NCBI GenBank assembly: GCA_028692715.1
Contig: JAQUWU010000002.1
Span: 127,340 to 191,339, forward strand
Direction of reading: 5' to 3'
Length of the DNA: 64,000 nucleotides
Origin: Paludibacter sp.
GTDB taxonomy: Bacteria > Bacteroidota > Bacteroidia > Bacteroidales > Paludibacteraceae
The translations under genes were made by a program, and so were the position numbers. The notes under the pieces are model-generated. The model worked only from the letters and a program-made list of their open reading frames with translations, did no database searches and had not been told where the DNA came from. Every line of letters begins with the position of its first letter. Position 1 is the first letter of the stretch. Positions 16,420 to 25,748 of this stretch are shown here, piece after piece.

Positions 16420-19400
16420 TTATAGTGTTTTTTTTGATTGATGAATAGTGAAAAATAAAAGTATATCATCCATTAATTTTAATCTTTCCTTCTCAGATTG
16501 TATTGTTTCAAAAGGAAATCCCAGGGCACAAATTTTATAATTACCCGAATAAGCTACGCCTGCACTCAGGTTGTTTTCAGCATAACGAATTATTGTGTAA
16601 CAATCAGCATCATTTGGTTCAATCGCATCCGGCGATTCTACATAATACGATCGGAAATTTGGTTCGGTATAAAAACTAAAATCCGATTTTCTGAAAATTT
16701 TAAAAGGCGAACTTATTATCCTGACTTCGCCTCCGACACTGGCTTTATCAGAACGATATTTGTATTTCAAAACATTTTCAATAAACTTTTTGTCAGCAGC
16801 CGTCGATGTTTTACCCATAACTGCATCTGAACTTATAAATGAACCGCTTAGCATTAAGTTCCCTCCGCTATTGCAATAGGATTTGATTGTTTGTTGCAAA
16901 GCTAATGGAAAAGTTTTAAATTCAGGTGCTTTTTTAGCATTTCCTATGAATGTTTGCTTTTGTTTACCAAGAATCAAATCCACAATTTTATATTGATTCA
17001 TATCAATATCACCATTACAAACAGCTTGTAGGCTACATGAAACAAACGAGAAACCAAGTGATTTTATTGCTTTTCCATGTAAAGACGGATAATCAAAAGT
17101 GTTGCCGGCAATTTCTTCAGTCTCGTAGTTGGCATAACATGCTCCGAAACCCGGTGCATCATCGTCTACCCATGGCTTATCGCGTTTAAAATCATGTTGT
17201 TTGCCCGTAAAACTAATATCCGATAAATAAGGCACACCAGGGTCTACATCATTTAAGAATCCGGCATAGGTACTGTCAGTACTAAAATTTGCCGGTGCCG
17301 AAACTCTGTCGAAACCATTTACAATAAGTATTTCAGCTTTTTCGTTTGATGATCGGTAAGCTGATAATATCTCCGAATCAAAACTCTCGCCACCTTTATT
17401 AATGGCTGTTATTTTAAAACTATACATTTTTCCGACTGAAATGTTCATGCTGTATCGATTGCTGCCAACAATAATTCCGTTATTGAAATCACCATCATCA
17501 ATTTTTGTATAAACAACATATTTTTCAGCCGTTGCAGTAGGTTCTAAACTATCAATAGTTGATAACCAATGAAGTTCTACTTTGTTTTTCTCCGAAAAAC
17601 GACAACTGAATTGCTTTACAGGTAGCGGTTGAACTGCATAGTCAGTTCCATTTGTAGTACTCAAATATTTTAGAATGCCTTTGTAAATAGCACGACTCAC
17701 TGTGAATCTGAATCGAGGATCAAGACCGTAACGCATGTCAGCAAAATTTTGGTGCGAAAGCAATTCTAATAACATGGTTGGTATTTCCGGCACACGTGAT
17801 TCGCTGTACGATTTATCCCACATATTTCGTCTTGTCCATTCAGGTGCAAATTGTGTTTTTATATCATTCACAATTTGTGTCTGAACTATATCCGTCAAAT
17901 CACGTGCAGCCCAACGAGAAACTCCATTAATATAGCTTGTTCTTTTATAGGAATTTGGGATACTGAAAATTCCTAAAGTGCCAATAATAGAATCGTTTTT
18001 TGTAGTTCCGGCATCGGTGTGAAAAGCCAAAGCCAAATCAAGTGGTACTCCGAGTCCTTTCAAACCGGGAGCAACCGACGAACCTCCAACTAAGTAATTC
18101 ACCCACAATCCACGTGATTGAAAATCGTCGGTGTAATCATTCATTCCTTTATTTTTACTGTAAATACTGTCGGGCATACCTGCCCATTGTAACCAGTAAC
18201 GTGCACCTTCAGTAAAACGGGGATAGTTACTGATTTTCGGATCAAAAAGACAAGGTGGTTGTTCGTCCGTTGAATTTGTTGAGCTTTTTTGTTTTGCAGT
18301 CAAACCGGTATCGTAGGTACAACGAGCAATATTTCCCATGCCACCACCAATTTTTACCGCATCGGCAGTCACTATTTTATCATCTTCTGAACTAAAATTG
18401 GAAAGTGTTATCTTGTTTAGATTACTTCGGCCTTCTTCAAAATAAAAATGCCCAAGATAAAGCCATGTGCCGCCATTCATTGTTTGATTTACTGAGAATT
18501 CGGTTTTAATTCCTTGATGAAATACGGTATAACGGGCATCGGTAATGCTGTTTAAAAAAGATTTGTACGATATGTAAACAGCATAGCGTCCGGTTTCAGG
18601 AATATCAGGTGTCCACTCTACAGTACTTGTTTCATCTGCGTCGCTAATCGATTGGTTTTTGCGGTAAGTTCCAAATGTAAACGGATTTTCGCCCTGAATA
18701 TAAAATTTTTTAGTATTTCCAAACCCATTGAAATCTCCTGCTTCCCACGGATTTCTGTCGTTGTGTTCTCTGTATCTTGAGTTGCCTTGTTTCGTGTCAT
18801 TGTCAACAATTATTTCGTTTACTTGCGTGTCACGTTCTCTCGGAATGAAAACATTAGCTCCTGCTTTTTCAAGCATCGGAACTAAATACGGTATAACATA
18901 TGAATAGGTATATAAATCTTCGACGGTTTGTTCTACTCGTGCCCGTTGCCATTCCCAACGGGACAGTTTTTGGTCGTAATGCCAACCATGACTTGGCCAT
19001 ACTGCTATATGTTTGGTTAGTAGACCATTTGTTATGTCGAAATTGCGTGAAGTATTAGTAACCAAAGGAGGGGAAGAAAGTGAAACTTTAAATTTCCTTT
19101 GTTCATCTTTTTTATCCGTTCTGTAAATATTGGGAATTAAATCTTCAATATTTTTACTGTCGGTTTCACAAGAAATTTTATAATTGGAATATTTTGAAGA
19201 AACAATTTTTTGAATGGCATTATATATCCGTTGAACATTCTCGGGACGGAAAGGAACATAACTCAATCGATCACTTGCAACAACCTGGATTCTTCCGGAT
19301 TTGCTGTTTATATTGAATGAACTTACAGCTATTTTTCCAACAAACGAATAATAATTGGCAATAGCCGTTAGAGAATCGGAAATCAGGCTCTCTGTGCTCT

Positions 19401-19473
19401 TCTGTGCAGTTAATTGCTGTGCAAACAAAAGAAAAAATGCCACAAACGTGAACAAAAACCGGAGATGTTTCAT
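16420..19473 (-). CDS. Large exported N-acetylmuramoyl-L-alanine amidase-like protein with golvesin-type insert (often labelled xanthan lyase)
   Basis: The 1017-residue protein has a signal peptide (to about residue 23). An Amidase_3-like zinc peptidoglycan amidase fold is split: the first metal block is SHGWH with His162, and the later FHTDAG block has His485, followed by VPEIPTMLLELLSHQ. Between them sits an insert (about 240-380) of the golvesin C-terminal type (WTPDIPETGRYAVYISYKSF). A fibronectin-like module (about 630-710) and a long C-terminal domain follow. Database names for such proteins vary between amidase and xanthan lyase; the metal motifs favour amidase. It is transcribed ahead of the DUF4837 and pdxA genes. 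Residues outside the histidine blocks were not verified. Confidence 0.8.
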   Translation of the reverse strand: MKHLRFLFTFVAFFLLFAQQLTAQKSTESLISDSLTAIANYYSFVGKIAVSSFNINSKSGRIQVVASDRLSYVPFRPENVQRIYNAIQKIVSSKYSNYKISCETDSKNIEDLIPNIYRTDKKDEQRKFKVSLSSPPLVTNTSRNFDITNGLLTKHIAVWPSHGWHYDQKLSRWEWQRARVEQTVEDLYTYSYVIPYLVPMLEKAGANVFIPRERDTQVNEIIVDNDTKQGNSRYREHNDRNPWEAGDFNGFGNTKKFYIQGENPFTFGTYRKNQSISDADETSTVEWTPDIPETGRYAVYISYKSFLNSITDARYTVFHQGIKTEFSVNQTMNGGTWLYLGHFYFEEGRSNLNKITLSNFSSEDDKIVTADAVKIGGGMGNIARCTYDTGLTAKQKSSTNSTDEQPPCLFDPKISNYPRFTEGARYWLQWAGMPDSIYSKNKGMNDYTDDFQSRGLWVNYLVGGSSVAPGLKGLGVPLDLALAFHTDAGTTKNDSIIGTLGIFSIPNSYKRTSYINGVSRWAARDLTDIVQTQIVNDIKTQFAPEWTRRNMWDKSYSESRVPEIPTMLLELLSHQNFADMRYGLDPRFRFTVSRAIYKGILKYLSTTNGTDYAVQPLPVKQFSCRFSEKNKVELHWLSTIDSLEPTATAEKYVVYTKIDDGDFNNGIIVGSNRYSMNISVGKMYSFKITAINKGGESFDSEILSAYRSSNEKAEILIVNGFDRVSAPANFSTDSTYAGFLNDVDPGVPYLSDISFTGKQHDFKRDKPWVDDDAPGFGACYANYETEEIAGNTFDYPSLHGKAIKSLGFSFVSCSLQAVCNGDIDMNQYKIVDLILGKQKQTFIGNAKKAPEFKTFPLALQQTIKSYCNSGGNLMLSGSFISSDAVMGKTSTAADKKFIENVLKYKYRSDKASVGGEVRIISSPFKIFRKSDFSFYTEPNFRSYYVESPDAIEPNDADCYTIIRYAENNLSAGVAYSGNYKICALGFPFETIQSEKERLKLMDDILLFFTIHQSKKTL

Positions 19474-19505
19474 TCAAATGATAAAATTGTAATTAAACGA
19501 TAAAG

Positions 19506-20537
19506 TTAAGTTGGTAATTTGTCTTTTTCAGCGGATGACAACATTCCGCAAGCCGCAAAAATATCTTCACCACGCGACCTTCGAATCGTAGTTGTAATAC
19601 CATTATTGTTGAGATAATCTCTGAAGAAATTCATTTTTTCTGTTGAAGAGCTTTTTAGATGAACTCCGGGAATATTGTGAAACCGAATTAAGTTGATGCG
19701 ACAGTCAATCCCTTTCAAAATCTTAAGCAATTCCACAGCATGACGCATAGTATCATTTACTCCATCAAACAAAATATATTCGAACGAAACGCGTCTTTGT
19801 TTGCTGAAATCATGTTTTCGTAATTCGTCAAGCACTTTTGCCAGTGGATATGCTTTTTCAACCGGCATTAATTCCTGTCTGTCCTGCGAAAATGGAGAAT
19901 GTAAACTGATAGCCAAATGGCAATTTGATTTTTCGAGAAAAACTTTCATTCCCGGAATAAGACCTATGCTTGAAACGGTAATTCTTCTGGGACTCCAGGC
20001 ATAACCATAATCAGCTGTCAGGATATCCAGTGAGCGAAGCAATGCAAGTGTATTGTCAAAAGGTTCACCCATGCCCATAAATACAATGTTTGTAAGTTTA
20101 TCTGCCTCGGGAACCGACATAATTTGATTCAAAATTTCTGTTGGAGTGAGCTGTGCTGTGAATCCTTGTTTGCCTGTCATACAAAACATACAATCCATTT
20201 TACAACCTACTTGTGACGACACACATAAAGTTGCTCTGTCTTCTTCGGGGATATAAACAGTTTCGATAGTATGACCTCCATCTGTTTTGAACAAATATTT
20301 TTTAGTGCCATCCTCGGACTCCACTGTGGTTACCGGCAAGGATCTTCCAATTTCATATTTTTCAGCCAATAATTCTCTGTTTTTAGCCGAAATATTTGTC
20401 ATTTCATCAATCGTGAATGCTCGTTTCTTGTAAATCCATTCCGCCATTTGCTTCGCCGTAAAAGCCGGCATTCCCATTTCAGACACAATGACTTTCAGTT
20501 CATCGATAGTTTTGCCTGTAAGCGATATTTTATTCAT
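19506..20537 (-). CDS. rlmN: 23S rRNA (adenine-2503-C2)-methyltransferase, radical SAM
   Basis: This 343-residue radical-SAM enzyme methylates C2 of A2503 in 23S rRNA and A37 of some tRNAs. The iron-sulphur motif CKMDCMFC follows CVSSQVG, and the family blocks NIVFMGMGEPFDN, TVSSIGL, LAISLHSPF and FEYILFDGVND are present. The C-terminal GEDIFAACGML contains the cysteine that takes part in methyl transfer. Length is standard. It has its own -7 box and lies just upstream of the amidase gene, 32 bases away. Confidence 0.97.
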   Translation of the reverse strand: MNKISLTGKTIDELKVIVSEMGMPAFTAKQMAEWIYKKRAFTIDEMTNISAKNRELLAEKYEIGRSLPVTTVESEDGTKKYLFKTDGGHTIETVYIPEEDRATLCVSSQVGCKMDCMFCMTGKQGFTAQLTPTEILNQIMSVPEADKLTNIVFMGMGEPFDNTLALLRSLDILTADYGYAWSPRRITVSSIGLIPGMKVFLEKSNCHLAISLHSPFSQDRQELMPVEKAYPLAKVLDELRKHDFSKQRRVSFEYILFDGVNDTMRHAVELLKILKGIDCRINLIRFHNIPGVHLKSSSTEKMNFFRDYLNNNGITTTIRRSRGEDIFAACGMLSSAEKDKLPT

Positions 20538-20605
20538 ATTCTGATAGTTGAATGAAAAAAAGAGAAAAGATAAATGTCTTAAACTTTGTTGATTTTAGAA
20601 GCCCC

Positions 20606-20613
20606 CAAAGTTA
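20606..20613 (-). promoter_or_regulatory. Candidate -7 box of the rlmN unit
   Basis: On the minus strand this reads TAACTTTG, matching TAnnTTTG, about 68 bases before the rlmN start. The expected -33 position holds an imperfect box within the preceding terminator stem. Confidence 0.5.
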
Positions 20614-20632
20614 CACAAACTTAATCGAAAAA

Positions 20633-20664
20633 GAAAACGGAATGAATATATTCATCCCGTTTTC
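20633..20664 (-). terminator. Rho-independent terminator after the PpiD/SurA-like gene
   Basis: GAAAACGG and CCGTTTTC flank an inner perfect ATGAAT/ATTCAT pair, giving a long stem. On the minus strand the stem is followed by a T-rich run (TTTCTTTTTCG). It lies between the foldase gene stop at 20692 and the rlmN promoter. Confidence 0.7.
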
Positions 20665-20691
20665 CAATACATGTATTTTGTTTTTTTAGAA

Positions 20692-22806
20692 TCAATAAAA
20701 ATTCATTCTGTTATCAACAACATTAGCATTATCTTTCATGTCTTGAACTATTGAATATGACAATGAATAACTCAATCTGCTGTTAAGTTGCATAATTTCC
20801 ATTTTAGCATCGAATGGTTGTGGGTTTACCTGTTTGTTCGAAGTGCTAATTACAAAAACCCCGGCATTCCCTTTTATGGGTGCAGAAACTTTGTTTAATG
20901 CAATAACCGAAGATTTTCCAATAACTGCCGGTTCAAATCCGGCTATGCCAAATTGATACGAACCGAAATTTACTCCTTCGGCTACTTTTATCGAATCATT
21001 TAATGATGCTGCAAGTCCTTCCAATGTTGGAGTCTTCGTTAATTGTTCAGCTAAATTCTTAATCATTAATTCAGCTTTTTTATCTTTAATGATTTCAGCT
21101 TTCAACATATCCGAAACTTTTTCAACAGCGCTGTATCCTTTTTCGTTTACAGCATTAGTCATTGCAATAACGAATTGAGTTCCACAGTCGAAAACATCAG
21201 AAACATCTCCTTTTTCGCTTTTGAAAGCCCAACGTATAATTTGACGTGATTGAGGAATGTCGGCAATTTTCTCGGCAGTTTTCAACACGGTAGTTGCAGG
21301 ACGTACAATGTAGCCTTTTTCTTTTGCTTTGCTTTCAAATTTATCAGCACTTAGTTCGGCTGCAAATTCTTTTGCATCGTTATATATTCTGCTATATGTT
21401 TTACTGCTAGGAATAACTTTTCTTTCTAAGATAGCAAGTTTTACTTTTCTGCGAGCCGCTGTTTTATCCATTACCTGCATAATTTGAACGCCTTGAGTAT
21501 TTTTTATTGTAAATACTTCATTTACTTTTTTGCTGAAAGCAGCGGTTGTAATGTCCTTATCTACTCCCTGAGCGTCATCTTGTATCCAGCCAATTTCACC
21601 ACCATTTGCAGCTGTTTGTTCTACCGCCGAAAATTGTTTTGCCAATGCAGCAAAGTCAGCTCCTTTATTTATTGCATTTACAATACTGTCAGTTTTAGCT
21701 TCATCTTTTGCCAGAAGAAAAATGTGGCGAAGTTTTACTGAGTCGGACTGCATAATGCCCGATTCCATAATACGTGCCATTGTATAGGTATTATTTTCAA
21801 AAACAGGACCCATTGCATCGCCTGATTTACCTCCGAATGCGAAATCTTTCAAATTAAAAGGAACTGTTATTTCTGAATAATTTCTACCATCGTACATGAT
21901 ATCAGAATTTGAATTAACTAAACCAGCTACATCGTCGGTAGTTTTAAATTCATCAGTTAAACCATTAATCCATTTTTCAGCTTCCTGATAATCTTCCGGT
22001 AGAGGTTTAATATCGAAAGCAACATAATTTAAATCGCAATTTGCTTCTTGTTTAAATTGCTCTTTTTCTTTATTATAACGATCTTTGATGTCACTACTGC
22101 TTACTTTTATCAACGAGTCAGAAACCATATAGTAGGGTTGTACAACATAAGCAACATCTACGCTTGTTTTTTTGCTGTCAAAACTCATTTTTGCTTCCAG
22201 ACTGTTTGCTGTAACTGTCTTTGAAATAAGTGCGTTGTATTTTTCCTGTAAAATATTTGTTTTTACTGTTTTTTCCCAGAACATCCAATAACTTTTTGCT
22301 TGTGCAATTTGTTGTCTCATTTCTTCATTTGCAGGAGTTTGATCCAGACTATTTAAAAACTGAACTAGTTGTGAACGGCTAAATTGTCCATCCTTGCCCA
22401 TAAAAGCACGACGTTGTGTAATTAGCGGGTGAATATTTTTTCCGATTAAACGATCAGAAAGTTCATCTGCACTAACAGCCAGACCTATTTTCTTAGCTTC
22501 AGCGTTCAAAATTTTCTCATTTACCATGGCTTCCCATACTGAAGTACGAAGTTGAGAGCTAATTTCTTCTCCTAAATCCGTTTTTCCAGTTTCAATTTTG
22601 TACACTTCTGTCATTTGATCAATAGCAGCTTGATATTCTTTTATGTTGATATCTTCACCGGCAATTTCCGCAACTATTTCGCGCGATTGATTAAAGTAGG
22701 ATGATCCTGAATTCAGGAAATCGCCTACAATAAAGGCTAATAATGCAAGTCCCACTACTACTACCAGTAAAACCCCTTTACTTCTGATTTTTTCTAATGT
22801 TGCCAT
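20692..22806 (-). CDS. PpiD/SurA-like periplasmic peptidyl-prolyl isomerase
   Basis: The 704-residue protein has one N-terminal membrane anchor (VLLVVVVGLALLAFIVGDFL, about 14-33) and a large periplasmic part. An SurA_N-like chaperone region (about 40-200) is followed by a PPIC rotamase domain (about 345-450; VKLRHIFLLA, then GGEIGWIQD). PpiD proteins of this plan assist folding of exported proteins near the translocon. It stands between gldE and rlmN as a single gene with its own terminator. Assignment to PpiD rather than SurA rests on the membrane anchor. Confidence 0.9.
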   Translation of the reverse strand: MATLEKIRSKGVLLVVVVGLALLAFIVGDFLNSGSSYFNQSREIVAEIAGEDINIKEYQAAIDQMTEVYKIETGKTDLGEEISSQLRTSVWEAMVNEKILNAEAKKIGLAVSADELSDRLIGKNIHPLITQRRAFMGKDGQFSRSQLVQFLNSLDQTPANEEMRQQIAQAKSYWMFWEKTVKTNILQEKYNALISKTVTANSLEAKMSFDSKKTSVDVAYVVQPYYMVSDSLIKVSSSDIKDRYNKEKEQFKQEANCDLNYVAFDIKPLPEDYQEAEKWINGLTDEFKTTDDVAGLVNSNSDIMYDGRNYSEITVPFNLKDFAFGGKSGDAMGPVFENNTYTMARIMESGIMQSDSVKLRHIFLLAKDEAKTDSIVNAINKGADFAALAKQFSAVEQTAANGGEIGWIQDDAQGVDKDITTAAFSKKVNEVFTIKNTQGVQIMQVMDKTAARRKVKLAILERKVIPSSKTYSRIYNDAKEFAAELSADKFESKAKEKGYIVRPATTVLKTAEKIADIPQSRQIIRWAFKSEKGDVSDVFDCGTQFVIAMTNAVNEKGYSAVEKVSDMLKAEIIKDKKAELMIKNLAEQLTKTPTLEGLAASLNDSIKVAEGVNFGSYQFGIAGFEPAVIGKSSVIALNKVSAPIKGNAGVFVISTSNKQVNPQPFDAKMEIMQLNSRLSYSLSYSIVQDMKDNANVVDNRMNFY

Positions 22807-23004
22807 TTTTAAATATTAATTTGTATGTTTTTTTTGTTTAATTTTATGCTAAATTTGAGGGCACGAATATACAAAAAAAAAGTGTATGCTTAATCAAATT
22901 CTGTAAATTTTCAATTTTTTTGTCAGTATATGGTTTTCATTCTTTAGAAATTAAGCACTGATGCGACTTATTTTCCGGTTTTTATTGTTTTAAAATTGAA
23001 TGTT

Positions 23005-24258
23005 CTATTTTGATGTAACAAATCGAACTAACTCAATTCTGTTATTTGTCACTTTCGTACATTTTATTGTAAACTGATCAATACGTATAATTTCGTTTAC
23101 CTTTGGAAAATGTTGATGATTATGCAAAATAAAACCGGCAATCGTTTCATAAGCATCGGATTCAGGAATCTCCAGGTTGAACCGAGAGTTGACATTCTTT
23201 ATTTCTAGTCTCCCTGAAAAAATAAATTCATTTTCGGCAGTTTGTTCAGCAAGATAATCACGGTTGTCGTGTTCATCTTCTATTTCACCGAAAATTTCTT
23301 CCATAATGTCTTCTAAGGTGATAATACCGGCCGTTCCTCCAAATTCATCAACGACTACTGCAATACTCTTCTTTTGAAGCATAAATAGTTTCATGAGTTT
23401 TTGAGCTGCCATGTTTTCAGGCACAATGGGAATCTGGTTGATCTGTTTTTTCCAGTCCATTTGATGCTCAAACATTTCAGAGGAATGAATGTATCCGATA
23501 ATATTGTCAATATTGTCTTTATAAATAGGAATTTTAGAAAACCCGGTCTCAATAAATGTTTGTTTCAGAGTCTCAACATTGGTATTGTATTCAAGAGCGA
23601 TAATTTCGGTGCGTGGTACACAGCAATCTCTTAGTTTTACTTTTGAGAAGTCAAGTGCATTCTGAAAAATTTTCACTTCATTTTCAAGTTCCTTTTCACT
23701 TTCTTGATTTTCAAAGCTTTCCTGAAGAAGGTAATTCAAATCGATACGTGAAAAAACATTTTCTTGTGCTGTTTCACTTATTTTTACTCTGAAAGATTTT
23801 AAAATCAATAAAGAAATCCATGTGCTAAAACGCGAAATAGGATAGAGGAAAATATAGAAGAATAAAAGTAACCATGAAAATACACGCAACCACAAGTTGG
23901 GATTAATTCTGAAAATTGTTTTTGGTAAAAATTCACCGGTAAACAAAACCAGTATAGTTGCAAGAATAGTTTGTAAGAAAGTCATTAAAAACTGATTCTG
24001 GATAGGAGCAAGGATGGGAGTCAGAATTTTAGCCATCAGTAAACCGTAAATAACCAAACTCACGTTGTTACCAACGAGCATAGTGGAAATGTATTGCTGT
24101 GGGTTCCGGTAGAAAACGGACAAGATGGTTGAGGTCAGATTACGTTGCTTTTTATCCAGTTCAAATCGCAGTTTGCTGGATGACACAAATGCAATCTCCA
24201 TTCCGGAAAAGAATGCAGAAAAAAGCAAGGTCAAAAAAATAAAACTAAAACTATCCAA
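23005..24258 (-). CDS. gldE: GldE-like / CorC-HlyC family membrane protein (DUF21, CBS pair, transporter-associated domain)
   Basis: This 417-residue protein has a DUF21 membrane domain with about four helices (1-150), two CBS modules (about 195-320; VPRTEIIALEYN, VVDEFGGTAGIITLEDIMEEIFGEIEDEHD) and a CorC_HlyC C-terminal domain. This is the layout of hemolysin-C-like proteins, which in Bacteroidota include the gliding-associated GldE. CorC-type proteins are linked to divalent-cation export, whereas GldE acts with the type IX/gliding machinery. The only start codon that keeps the first helix is TTG at 24258; the next methionine is at residue 20. A -7 box about 23 bases upstream supports the TTG start. 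The symbol is given by architecture only. Confidence 0.8.
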   Translation of the reverse strand: MDSFSFIFLTLLFSAFFSGMEIAFVSSSKLRFELDKKQRNLTSTILSVFYRNPQQYISTMLVGNNVSLVIYGLLMAKILTPILAPIQNQFLMTFLQTILATILVLFTGEFLPKTIFRINPNLWLRVFSWLLLFFYIFLYPISRFSTWISLLILKSFRVKISETAQENVFSRIDLNYLLQESFENQESEKELENEVKIFQNALDFSKVKLRDCCVPRTEIIALEYNTNVETLKQTFIETGFSKIPIYKDNIDNIIGYIHSSEMFEHQMDWKKQINQIPIVPENMAAQKLMKLFMLQKKSIAVVVDEFGGTAGIITLEDIMEEIFGEIEDEHDNRDYLAEQTAENEFIFSGRLEIKNVNSRFNLEIPESDAYETIAGFILHNHQHFPKVNEIIRIDQFTIKCTKVTNNRIELVRFVTSK

Positions 24259-24280
24259 GTAATTAACGGTTAATTGCTTG

Positions 24281-24288
24281 CAAAGATA
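24281..24288 (-). promoter_or_regulatory. Candidate -7 box for gldE
   Basis: The minus strand reads TATCTTTG, an exact TAnnTTTG match, about 23 bases before the TTG start. No clear -33 box is visible. It supports a short leader and the TTG start over later methionines. Confidence 0.55.
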
Positions 24289-24486
24289 CTATATTTTGAG
24301 TTGTATTACACGTTTTTTGTAAAAAAGAGTGCTAAAATAAGCTTGAATTCTAAATAATAAATGCTTGTTTCGGGTTGTTGACTAAGTTGTTTTCAATCAA
24401 TGATAAAATTATTGTTTTGTAAGCTGCTGGATTTCTGTAAATTAAAAATTGTTTTTTAAATAAAGTACATTTAATTTGTGAGTGCA

Positions 24487-24517
24487 TTTGTGGTTTTGAA
24501 AAAAAACCGTATCTTTG
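24487..24517 (+). promoter_or_regulatory. Promoter of the tRNA-Lys pair
   Basis: TTTG at 24487-24490 and TATCTTTG at 24510-24517 are separated by exactly 19 bases, matching the Bacteroidota -33/-7 arrangement. The first tRNA begins 20 bases after the -7 box. This is the best promoter in the window. Confidence 0.8.
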
Positions 24518-24536
24518 CAACCGCTTTTGAAAAACC

Positions 24537-24609
24537 GATCTAGTAGCTCAGCAGGTAGAGCACATCCCTTTTAAGGATGGGGTCCTGGGTTCGAGCCCCA
24601 GCTGGATCA
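24537..24609 (+). tRNA. tRNA-Lys (anticodon TTT), copy 1
   Basis: The 73-nt gene folds as a standard cloverleaf. The acceptor strand GATCTAG pairs with CTGGATC, with a G-T pair at position 5-68. The anticodon stem CATCC/GGATG encloses the loop CTTTTAA, with anticodon TTT at 24570-24572. The T-arm is CTGGG-TTCGAGC-CCCAG. No CCA is encoded. It differs from copy 2 by one base in the variable loop. Confidence 0.97.
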
Positions 24610-24639
24610 CTCGTTTAAAAAGCAATATACAAAGTTGAT

Positions 24640-24712
24640 GATCTAGTAGCTCAGCAGGTAGAGCACATCCCTTTTAAGGATGGGGTTCTGGGTTCGAGCC
24701 CCAGCTGGATCA
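24640..24712 (+). tRNA. tRNA-Lys (anticodon TTT), copy 2
   Basis: This is a tandem duplicate of the preceding tRNA gene after a 30-base spacer, with one base change (C to T) in the variable loop. It is followed by a strong terminator, so both are expressed from one transcript. The 3' end of a tRNA gene is a common integration site, and accessory DNA follows. Confidence 0.97.
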
Positions 24713-24720
24713 CCGTTGCA

Positions 24721-24758
24721 AAAAGCTTTTCAGGTAAAACTGGAAAGCTTTTTTTTTT
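24721..24758 (+). terminator. Rho-independent terminator after the tRNA-Lys pair
   Basis: AAAAGCTTTTCAG and CTGGAAAGCTTTT form a 13-pair stem with one mismatch around a 6-base loop, followed by a run of T. It begins 8 bases after the second tRNA. Confidence 0.88.
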
Positions 24759-24978
24759 CAACACAATTTTAGAGTTGCAGCCCCAAAAACAAAACAATCA
24801 ATGTAATTACTAAAGAAGTTGCAAAGAGTTATAGTTCTGATAAACTGTTTTGGATAAAAAATATCACTTTAATCTACTTCTTTGTGTTTGATTAGCTACA
24901 AGAAAACATCCGTTAATAAAGAACAAAAAGGTTGAAAATTGTTTTTAAAAACAGACCAATAGTATTAAAATAAAATCG

Positions 24979-24986
24979 TATTTTTG
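24979..24986 (+). promoter_or_regulatory. Candidate -7 box upstream of the ORF6N gene
   Basis: TATTTTTG fits TAnnTTTG and lies 47 bases before the ATG at 25034. No good -33 box is seen at the expected distance. The rest of the gap from 24759 to 25033 shows no feature. Confidence 0.45.
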
Positions 24987-25033
24987 TATTCAAGTAATGC
25001 AATTTGTCCGATTTTCAATATAAAATGTGAGTA

Positions 25034-25600
25034 ATGGAATTACAAATCATACAGAATAAGATTTACGAGATTCGGGGTCAACGTGTTATGATTGATCGAG
25101 ATTTAGCAGAAATGTATGGAGTAGAAACAAGGGTATTAAATCAGGCAGTAAAACGTAACATCGAACGTTTCCCGGATGATTTTATGTTTCAACTCTCTGA
25201 AAGTGAATTTAAAAATTGGAAATCACAAATTGTGATATCCAATTCCAATACTATGGGTTTAAGAAAAAAACCTTTTGTTTTTACCGAATTGGGTGTGGCA
25301 ATGCTTAGTAGCGTGTTAAATTCAAAAACAGCAATACAAATCAATATGGGTATTATGCGAGCATTTGTAACTATTCGGCAAACACTGATGGTCGACCCAA
25401 TGCAAAGTGCAAATGAATTAAAACTCGAATTAAAAGAACTGAAAGCCTATATAGAAGATGTCTTTACCGATTACAATGATATTAACGAGGATACCCGAAT
25501 GCAAATAGAACTTATCAACCAATCATTGGCTGAATTGCATACCCACAAAATACAAAACACAAAACCTCGAAATAAAATCGGATTTATTTCTGAAGAGTAA
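25034..25600 (+). CDS. ORF6N domain-containing protein
   Basis: This 188-residue protein opens with the ORF6N pattern: IYEIRGQRVMIDRDLAEMYGVETRVLNQAVKRNIERFPDDFMFQL, with FVFTELGVAMLSSVL after it. ORF6N is a KilA-N-related DNA-binding domain found in phage and mobile-element proteins. A helical C-terminal region (about 125-165; MQSANELKLELKELKAYIEDVF) may mediate oligomerisation. It is the first gene after the tRNA-Lys pair and marks the start of accessory DNA. A regulatory role for the island is plausible, but no operator site is evident. Family assignment is firm; the role is inferred. Confidence 0.88.
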   Translation: MELQIIQNKIYEIRGQRVMIDRDLAEMYGVETRVLNQAVKRNIERFPDDFMFQLSESEFKNWKSQIVISNSNTMGLRKKPFVFTELGVAMLSSVLNSKTAIQINMGIMRAFVTIRQTLMVDPMQSANELKLELKELKAYIEDVFTDYNDINEDTRMQIELINQSLAELHTHKIQNTKPRNKIGFISEE

Positions 25601-25748
25601 ATTATACCAAGCTCAATATTAAAAAGTTAAATACCAAATACAATTATATAGTTAGCATACGAAAAATTATAAATTAAAACAGACAATAATAAACAAGACA
25701 ATAATTTAATTTTCAACATATTATAAATAGCATTCTGCTATTGTTCGC

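Noticed and set aside
24537-24712. Tandem tRNA copies as an attL/attR pair
   Set aside because: The copies are full genes 30 bases apart with a shared promoter and terminator, so tandem gene duplication explains them. No third copy of the tRNA end was found further right.
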